Notes under the pieces: generated by a model
What the model was told of the DNA's origin: nothing
Databases searched by the model: none
What the model saw: only the letters and a program-made list of their open reading frames with translations
IMG/VR virus record: IMGVR_UViG_3300046163_000059
Coordinates: 1 to 37,218 of that record
Origin: a virus
Direction: 5' to 3' (one strand)
DNA length: 37,218 bases
In this document: piece by piece, positions 31,077 to 37,218 of the stretch
Numbering within the stretch: the first letter of the stretch is position 1
How the letters are laid out: every line of letters starts with the position of its first letter
Position numbers and translations under genes: made by a program

Positions 31077-34000
31077 ATGACTTTAGAAGAAAAAATCATT
31101 GAACTGCAAAGCGTTAATCCTCCACTTTCTAGAGAGGAAATAATAGCTGAAGTTGAAAAATTTAAAGCTTCTCAACCAAAGGTTGGTATTGATAGTTTTG
31201 CCGAAGAGGCAGCAAAGAAACAGGGTGTTGTAGAACAAACGGATGCAACTGTAACACCCGATCAAACGCCGGAGGCATCCGAGAGCGAAGATACGGTTTC
31301 TCAATCGGATCAGCCTTTATCGGCATCACTGTCGCAGCAGGTTAGTGATTTTAGTAGAAAAATTCAATCTAAACCTGTAGACAAAACTAAAGTAATTAAC
31401 GATTATTTACAAAAAGAATACGAGGGCGTACCAAAGATAGATGAAGTAGTAACAGCTAACGATTACCAATATAAATATCAAGCCGATGTAGACGAAGAGG
31501 GTAATTTAGATATGCAGGTTTTATATAAAGGACCTGAAGATGAGGGCTTTATTAATGCTAGTGAAAAAGCTAGAAACAATCCTAAAAACATTAAACTACA
31601 AAACGCTGAGGCATCTATATTGTCTCAGTTAGGTTTTTTACCAGAAGAAATAAAAGAGCAGGCTGTTGCTCAGCTTCAACCACAGCAAGCTCAACCTCAA
31701 GATTTTGATCCAAATAGAGAAGGTGCGCAGTCTTTTGATGATGTATTGTTTTACGATTATCTTACTAGAGAAACTAGAAGAGAAGCTGAAATAAGTTCAT
31801 TGGGAGTTAAATTAGCTGAAGCTGATGTAGAAAAAGCACAAACTAGACTTGATGAGATAAGAAAAAAATATCCTGACGCTGATAAATATATAGAAGAGTT
31901 AAGAAAGCAAAAAGGTAACTACGAGTTAGAAAAAGCAAAAATACAAGAAAAAATAAATAATCTTCCAGCTGGAGAAGTAAAAAAATTAAAACAATATCAG
32001 CAAGAATTATCTGATTTAGAAGAAAAATATTCTGATGTTTCTTTACTTGAAGGCGCGAGTTTAAGAATAGACATAGATAAAAAATTATCTGATTTAGAAT
32101 CTGAAATATCTACTAGAGCTTATGAATCTTCTATAATAAAAGAAGAAGAAGAACCTAGCTATTTAAATCTACTTGGCGAAAAAATAAGATCAAATATACC
32201 TTCAGTTGATATTGCTGGGATATCAGATCCTGGAAGTAGAGCTGTCGCTACATTTGTAGCTGATGCTTTAGATCCAACGAATGTTGAAGCTCAAACTCAA
32301 TTAGATTTTTATAATCAAGCTAAAGCCGCTTATGCTAAAGAAAAAAATATAGACATATCTGAAGTAACCAATGAAATGGTTCAAGATGAAGTTATAGACA
32401 TGTATATTAAAAAATATACAGAAGAAGAAAAATCTAAGCTTTATGAAGATATAGGTGACAAAGAATTAATTGAAAGTGATTTTGTTCTTTCTACAGTTTT
32501 AGGTGTTAAAAGTTTTGAAGATTTATTTGGCGACACAACTCAAGAAAAAAGAGAAGAATTAATAGCAGCTGTTAAAAATTTAGATTTAAAAAAAGAAACA
32601 GCTAAAATATACTTAGGAAGAGAAGCTGTTGCTTTTGATACAATGAAAAAAACTGGCTTAGCTTTAACAACATATTCTACAGAAGAAGAAGCTGCAGCTG
32701 CTAGAGAAAAAATTAGACTTTTAAATTTAGATATTAACGCTAATTATAATATAGTTGAAAAATCTTTTGACAGTATTAGTGAAAAAACTAAAACAACTGA
32801 AGACGCTGAACTATTTAATGATTTATATTCTAGAAACTACGGTTGGTTAACAAACACAGCTGGCTCAATAGCCACGTCAACTGTAGATTTATTCGTTAAT
32901 GGGCTATTAGAGCAGGCTACAAGATTGGGTGTAACTGATTTTGTTTTAGCAGCTAATCCTTTTACGCCTAATCCAATTTTAGCTAAAAAACTTGGTGTGC
33001 CAACACAGGGTAGAATTGCTACTGAAAAAATAATCAATAGTACCGATGGTTTTATTCAAGCTATAAACCAAGAAATGGCCGTGCCTAAAGAGTTTAGTAA
33101 ACTTGAAAGTGGTCAAGATTGGGCTAGATGGTTAGGAACAAGTTTTGGCCAGCAAGTGCCTATATATGCTGTGTTAAGTATGACTGGAGGAACTGGGCTT
33201 GGTTTAATAGCTGCAGCCACGTCTGGTAATAAGTTTAGAGAAATGCAGGAAGAAATAGATCTTGGTACTTCCGATTATAATATTTATCAGATGTATGCTG
33301 CAGCTACTTTAACAGGTGTTTCAGCAGCAGCAACAGAATACGTAACACAAGGTATGTTAAAAAGGCTTGATTTCGCCTATAAAAACTTACCTGGATTTAA
33401 AACCGGCTTTAATGAAACAATGAAAGGCTTTTTAAGTAGCGCTGGACGTTGGGCTAGAGACATGGGTGAAGAAATACCTAGTGAAATGCTTGACAACCTT
33501 GTAGGTAATATAGCTGATAGATATATTCTTGGTAAAAAAGACGTCAACCTTTTTGACAACATGGCAGAAACAGCTTTTAGCACTCTCTGGACAGCTGGTG
33601 TTGCTATTAGAATGCCATTAATTGGAAAACAATTAGTAGCACCGTTTAGAAGTAAACAATCTTATCAAGTTGTTGGCGAAAACACATCAAGAATAAAATA
33701 TTTAACCAACAAGCTTAATACTGATAAAAATCTAGATGTTTCAGCGGTTAATGATATTAAAGACGAAATAAATCAACTTGAGGTTGAAAACATGAAAGCA
33801 TTAAAAGTCGAGTTCGATCGTCTTGACAAAATGACTAGTGCTGAGAAAAAAGTTTTATTAGAAAATAAAGCTAAAGAATATGAAGTAAAAAGAGATATTC
33901 AATCTATATTAAATAATAAATCTATAGATGAAAAAACTAAAAAAACTCTTTTAGAATCAAAAAACAAACAACTTTATAATATAGGCACTTCGTCCGCTAA

Positions 34001-37000
34001 TGTATTAGCTAAATATGTTCTTGAAGAAAACAAACAAAAGAACATGCCTAAAGTTGAAAAAGACATTGAAACTGTTAAGAAGTTTGCTGGTGAAGACAAC
34101 GTCACAGTAATAGACACAGAAGAAGAGTTCGCTGAAAGAACTGGAAAACCAAAAGACTCTGATGCTTTTATAGATGAGAAAACTGGTCAAATATTTATAA
34201 ACAAATCTTGGGCAGCTAAAGTTAATGCTGTTACAGCTGCTAACCACGAGTTATTTCATAAGATTGTTAGAGCTAAAATGAGTTCTGATCCAGCAGCTGC
34301 GGTTCAACTTGTTGAAGATTTTAAAAATATTTTAAGCGATAAAGAACTATCAATAGTGCAAAAGCGTATTGATGATAACTATCGTTACGTTAGAGATGAA
34401 AATGGCGTAATACAAAAAGACAGCGAAGGTAATCCTATAGAAAATGATATATCTGAATATGCTGAAGAGTATTTAACAGCATACTCTGATGCTATAGGTA
34501 AAGGGGAAATAACTTGGTCTGACAATTTAAGTGAAAGCTTTTTGAGGTTAGGTAAAAAACTTATAAACTTTCTTAAAGGTAAAGGCTTTGATCAAATAGA
34601 GTTTGAGACTGGTAGAGATGTTTATAACTTTATAAGAGACTATCAAGCGAATATACAAAAAGGCAAGTTAACTGAAGCTGGTCAAAAAATGCTTACTGAG
34701 TCTGAGCAGTTTATAGCTGATAGAGATAAAAAAGCTCAAGCTAAAGGTGGTAAACTATCAATAACTAAAAGAGGTCAAGAGTTTATAGATTTAACAAAAG
34801 AAGGTGTATATAATAATGAAGATTTAGTTAACATTATTAACTCTCCATCTTCAAATCAAACTGATAGGTTTGGAGCTATGGATGCTGTAGTTGAAAACAA
34901 CTGGCCTGTCATTAGCAAAGGCCTCAAGTTTAATCCAACAGGTAGTATACCTATGGATGCTATTAAAACAGCTGTAACAGAGCAAATGCAAGGTATATTT
35001 CCAGGTAGAAACAAAGAACTGTTAGCTGATTTTAATGCTGATACAGCTCAGGTTAATACATATCTTGGATCTTTAATGCGTCAGCGTCAAGCTGAGATAC
35101 TAGAAAGAGCTAAACAAATAGGTGGCGTAACACAAGAAGGCACTAGTATTGATTCAGAAGCCGCTAGACAAGTTGCCGCTAAAGCTCCAACTACAACAAC
35201 CACAAAAGAAGCTAAAGTTGCTAAAAAACCTACTGAGACAGTAGAGTTTTCACAAGCACAAATAGAAAAAATCGGCGCTAAAGATAAGAGCGAAGTTGAA
35301 ACTAGAATAACAGAAGCTACAACACAAGCTTTTGAAGGTAAAGATATAACTAGATACGGCGAGACTAGAAACGTACCAAAAGCTGTTGCTGATATATACG
35401 CTAATATGTTTGGTTTAAACCCTCAGACTATAACTGATAAAACTAGAAACTATCAGAAAACAGACTCCGAGGGGTTGACAACAGCTAAACAGTTTTTACT
35501 TAAAAATGCTGCTAATGACTTTTCTAGATTACCTAAAACTAAAGACGGTTTTGGTAAAGGCACTTTCTTGCCTAGAAACGTAATGAACGCTTTATATACA
35601 AACGGCAAGCTTACAGGTACTTTAAAAGATTATATGGATCTTATTAGACAAAAGCCTGTTAAGCCAATATATAGAGATGCTGTTGGTCAAACAATACGTG
35701 GTTTATTAAACACTCATATTAGAAACCGCATGTTTGAAACTTTAGTACCTACAACACCCGAAAGACTTCGTGGCGGCGCTAAGTTTAGTATAACACAAAA
35801 AGCTAAAGCTGTTGAAGATATAAACATATTTATAGAAAATCAAGCTTTTGAAAAAGTTTCAGACGAATTAGCTGCAGAAAATAAAAGATGGAGTTATATC
35901 GCTAAAAAGGCTGGCGTAGATTTTATAAGTTCTAAAAAACCAGAAGATGTTAAAAGAATGCAAGAATGGGTTGTTAACGTATTAGCGCCTAGAGTTCCAA
36001 GATCTTTTTTCACTAACGGGACTTTTGCTAACGCAGGCGCGAGCGCTGCTGAAAGAAACTTCTTTTTTACTTCTGGTTTAATAAAAAAAGATGGCACGTT
36101 AGGTGAGCTAGGTATTTTACTGAAAGATGCTGTTTTTGCTAAAGAAAATGAAAATATAAATAAAGCTGTTACTAGACAAACCTATGTCACTGGCGGCAGA
36201 CAAGGTAAAGTAAGTGAAAGATTTATAAATAAATTTAACAGCGAACAGTTTAAAAAAGAACAACAAGCTAAACTTCAGGGTCTTAAAGATGTATTTAAAG
36301 TTTTTGAAACTTTAATGAAAGAAGATAAAAATAATATTTCATTTGTAATAGCTTTACTATCTAGTACAAGCCAAGGAATGAATCATTTTGTCAGAACATC
36401 TGCGCCTATAAAGTTTTATTCTAAAGATGTTTCTAGCGGTATAGTAGAAGAACATACAATGCCAGCAAGTTTAGTTGCTAAATATTTATTTAATTCTGCT
36501 TTTGCTGGAACATTAAATAAAGATTTTAAAGGTATTGAAAAAAATTATTTTCAAGGTGCTTTAGCTTTAGCTGATGATAAAAAATTAAAAGGTAAAAAGC
36601 CAAACGGTAAACCTTTTAATTATATAGCTATGACCCCTGAAGGTTGGAATATAAGTGACAATATTTGGGCTAGATACTTTAATATAAATGTTGCAAACAC
36701 TAGAGGTGGTATAGATCCTAGTAATATAGTTTTGTCTACAGGTAAAACAGTTTTCGAAACATTTAGTATAACACCAAGTGGTTTAAAACTTAACGAACAA
36801 GGTATTAAAGACGTGCCTAAAGTTGAAAAAGCTTTAGACGCTGTTTTACCTAAAACTTTTGAAAGTAAGACTAGAAAAACTGCTCAACAAAATATATATG
36901 ATCAAGGTGTTTTCGATAATGCTTTAAATGAAGCTAGAAAACCTGATGCTCCGGTTAAAAAGATTAGAGTATTTGACTTTGACGATACGCTAGCTAGATC

Positions 37001-37218
37001 AAAAAGCAAGGTGTTGTATACTGTACCAAACGTTGAAGGTGGGTTTAGTGAAGGCTCTACAAAGCTAAAAGCTATATTTATGGTTGGTGGTCCTGGCGCT
37101 GGTAAAACAAACGTTGGCAAAGGATTACAACTCGGTAGACGTGGTTATAAAGTTGTTAATCAAGATATAGCGTTAGAAGCTATGAAAGCTGAATCAGGTT
37201 TACCAGCTAAAGAATCTG
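31077..37218 (+). CDS. giant polyvalent virion protein, 3'-truncated by window end
   Basis: The frame opens at 31077, five bases after the previous stop, and remains open for 2047 codons to the window edge, so the C terminus is missing. In order I see an acidic Gln/Pro-rich N terminus, coiled coil around residues 220-345, a region of Ala/Gly-rich membrane-prone segments (~588-850), a zincin motif HELFH at 1057-1061 with Glu candidates in S-E-Y-A-E-E-Y ~70 residues later, several unassigned alpha/beta regions, a HAD motif DFDDT at 1967-1971, and a Walker A GGPGAGKT at 2004-2011 followed by V-V-N-Q-D. The layout matches phage polyvalent proteins that are packaged and injected. Substrates are unknown. 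Confidence 0.85.
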   Translation, partial: MTLEEKIIELQSVNPPLSREEIIAEVEKFKASQPKVGIDSFAEEAAKKQGVVEQTDATVTPDQTPEASESEDTVSQSDQPLSASLSQQVSDFSRKIQSKPVDKTKVINDYLQKEYEGVPKIDEVVTANDYQYKYQADVDEEGNLDMQVLYKGPEDEGFINASEKARNNPKNIKLQNAEASILSQLGFLPEEIKEQAVAQLQPQQAQPQDFDPNREGAQSFDDVLFYDYLTRETRREAEISSLGVKLAEADVEKAQTRLDEIRKKYPDADKYIEELRKQKGNYELEKAKIQEKINNLPAGEVKKLKQYQQELSDLEEKYSDVSLLEGASLRIDIDKKLSDLESEISTRAYESSIIKEEEEPSYLNLLGEKIRSNIPSVDIAGISDPGSRAVATFVADALDPTNVEAQTQLDFYNQAKAAYAKEKNIDISEVTNEMVQDEVIDMYIKKYTEEEKSKLYEDIGDKELIESDFVLSTVLGVKSFEDLFGDTTQEKREELIAAVKNLDLKKETAKIYLGREAVAFDTMKKTGLALTTYSTEEEAAAAREKIRLLNLDINANYNIVEKSFDSISEKTKTTEDAELFNDLYSRNYGWLTNTAGSIATSTVDLFVNGLLEQATRLGVTDFVLAANPFTPNPILAKKLGVPTQGRIATEKIINSTDGFIQAINQEMAVPKEFSKLESGQDWARWLGTSFGQQVPIYAVLSMTGGTGLGLIAAATSGNKFREMQEEIDLGTSDYNIYQMYAAATLTGVSAAATEYVTQGMLKRLDFAYKNLPGFKTGFNETMKGFLSSAGRWARDMGEEIPSEMLDNLVGNIADRYILGKKDVNLFDNMAETAFSTLWTAGVAIRMPLIGKQLVAPFRSKQSYQVVGENTSRIKYLTNKLNTDKNLDVSAVNDIKDEINQLEVENMKALKVEFDRLDKMTSAEKKVLLENKAKEYEVKRDIQSILNNKSIDEKTKKTLLESKNKQLYNIGTSSANVLAKYVLEENKQKNMPKVEKDIETVKKFAGEDNVTVIDTEEEFAERTGKPKDSDAFIDEKTGQIFINKSWAAKVNAVTAANHELFHKIVRAKMSSDPAAAVQLVEDFKNILSDKELSIVQKRIDDNYRYVRDENGVIQKDSEGNPIENDISEYAEEYLTAYSDAIGKGEITWSDNLSESFLRLGKKLINFLKGKGFDQIEFETGRDVYNFIRDYQANIQKGKLTEAGQKMLTESEQFIADRDKKAQAKGGKLSITKRGQEFIDLTKEGVYNNEDLVNIINSPSSNQTDRFGAMDAVVENNWPVISKGLKFNPTGSIPMDAIKTAVTEQMQGIFPGRNKELLADFNADTAQVNTYLGSLMRQRQAEILERAKQIGGVTQEGTSIDSEAARQVAAKAPTTTTTKEAKVAKKPTETVEFSQAQIEKIGAKDKSEVETRITEATTQAFEGKDITRYGETRNVPKAVADIYANMFGLNPQTITDKTRNYQKTDSEGLTTAKQFLLKNAANDFSRLPKTKDGFGKGTFLPRNVMNALYTNGKLTGTLKDYMDLIRQKPVKPIYRDAVGQTIRGLLNTHIRNRMFETLVPTTPERLRGGAKFSITQKAKAVEDINIFIENQAFEKVSDELAAENKRWSYIAKKAGVDFISSKKPEDVKRMQEWVVNVLAPRVPRSFFTNGTFANAGASAAERNFFFTSGLIKKDGTLGELGILLKDAVFAKENENINKAVTRQTYVTGGRQGKVSERFINKFNSEQFKKEQQAKLQGLKDVFKVFETLMKEDKNNISFVIALLSSTSQGMNHFVRTSAPIKFYSKDVSSGIVEEHTMPASLVAKYLFNSAFAGTLNKDFKGIEKNYFQGALALADDKKLKGKKPNGKPFNYIAMTPEGWNISDNIWARYFNINVANTRGGIDPSNIVLSTGKTVFETFSITPSGLKLNEQGIKDVPKVEKALDAVLPKTFESKTRKTAQQNIYDQGVFDNALNEARKPDAPVKKIRVFDFDDTLARSKSKVLYTVPNVEGGFSEGSTKLKAIFMVGGPGAGKTNVGKGLQLGRRGYKVVNQDIALEAMKAESGLPAKES

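Noticed and set aside
1-37218. Lysogeny genes (integrase, repressor) or an attachment site
   Set aside because: No integrase, excisionase or phage repressor motif is seen. The tRNA-like element alone is not enough to claim an attachment site.
1-37218. Stop-codon reassignment
   Set aside because: TGA ends groES, the tandem GroES-like gene and others at sensible places, and TAA and TAG are also used as stops.

Overview
This window is most likely a stretch of an AT-rich, tailed double-stranded DNA phage genome, covering its structural (late) module. Nearly every gene lies on the + strand, packed head to tail with short gaps or small overlaps. The one exception is a small leftward gene at the left edge. 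TGA, TAA and TAG all act as stops, so the code is standard. Start codons are usually preceded by A/T-only leaders and not by Shine-Dalgarno sequences. That, together with the gene families, suggests a Bacteroidetes (flavobacterial, probably aquatic) host; this is inference. A long nozzle/stabilisation-type tail pair, an internal Gly/Ala-rich virion protein, a giant polyvalent protein and no visible tape measure, sheath or tube protein point to a short-tailed (podovirus-like) virion, distantly reminiscent of crAss-like and marine Bacteroidetes podoviruses.

Layout. 1-1059 is a largely non-coding, repeat-rich and structured divergent region. It holds a 49-nt repeat pair, a tRNA-like acceptor/T-arm minihelix, strong hairpins, and one leftward small gene with a repeated promoter-like element upstream. 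1060-6434 encodes four adjacent fibre/adhesin proteins in two N-terminal families; the last ends in an S74 self-cleaving chaperone. 6441-9411 carries two small proteins, a phage groEL followed by groES (reverse of the bacterial order), and a winged-helix-like protein. 9414-13294 is a cluster of small proteins: several with a repeated SPxxQ motif, a mini HExxH peptidase, a holin-like membrane protein, a tandem GroES-like protein and a probable small terminase. 13294-20615 holds terL, portal, scaffold and major capsid protein. 20697-31071 holds a head-associated protein, adaptor/neck proteins, a two-gene nozzle, an internal protein and a hypothetical virion protein. From 31077 a giant polyvalent protein gene runs off the right end after 2047 codons.

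How it fits together: TerS/TerL and portal package DNA into a shell built by the scaffold and capsid proteins. The GroEL/GroES pair, and perhaps the tandem GroES-like protein, would assist folding. Adaptor and nozzle proteins close the neck, and the fibres bind the host. The internal protein and the giant protein (zincin, membrane-prone segments, HAD and P-loop kinase motifs) are candidates for injection with the DNA. The most unusual points are the tRNA-like minihelix in a structured leftward transcript region, the GC-rich codon-shifted island inside terL that ends at Walker B, the tandem GroES-like protein, the SPxxQ motif shared by neighbouring small proteins, a recurrent ACAAGTGAT intergenic motif, and the HAD/kinase arrangement in the giant protein.
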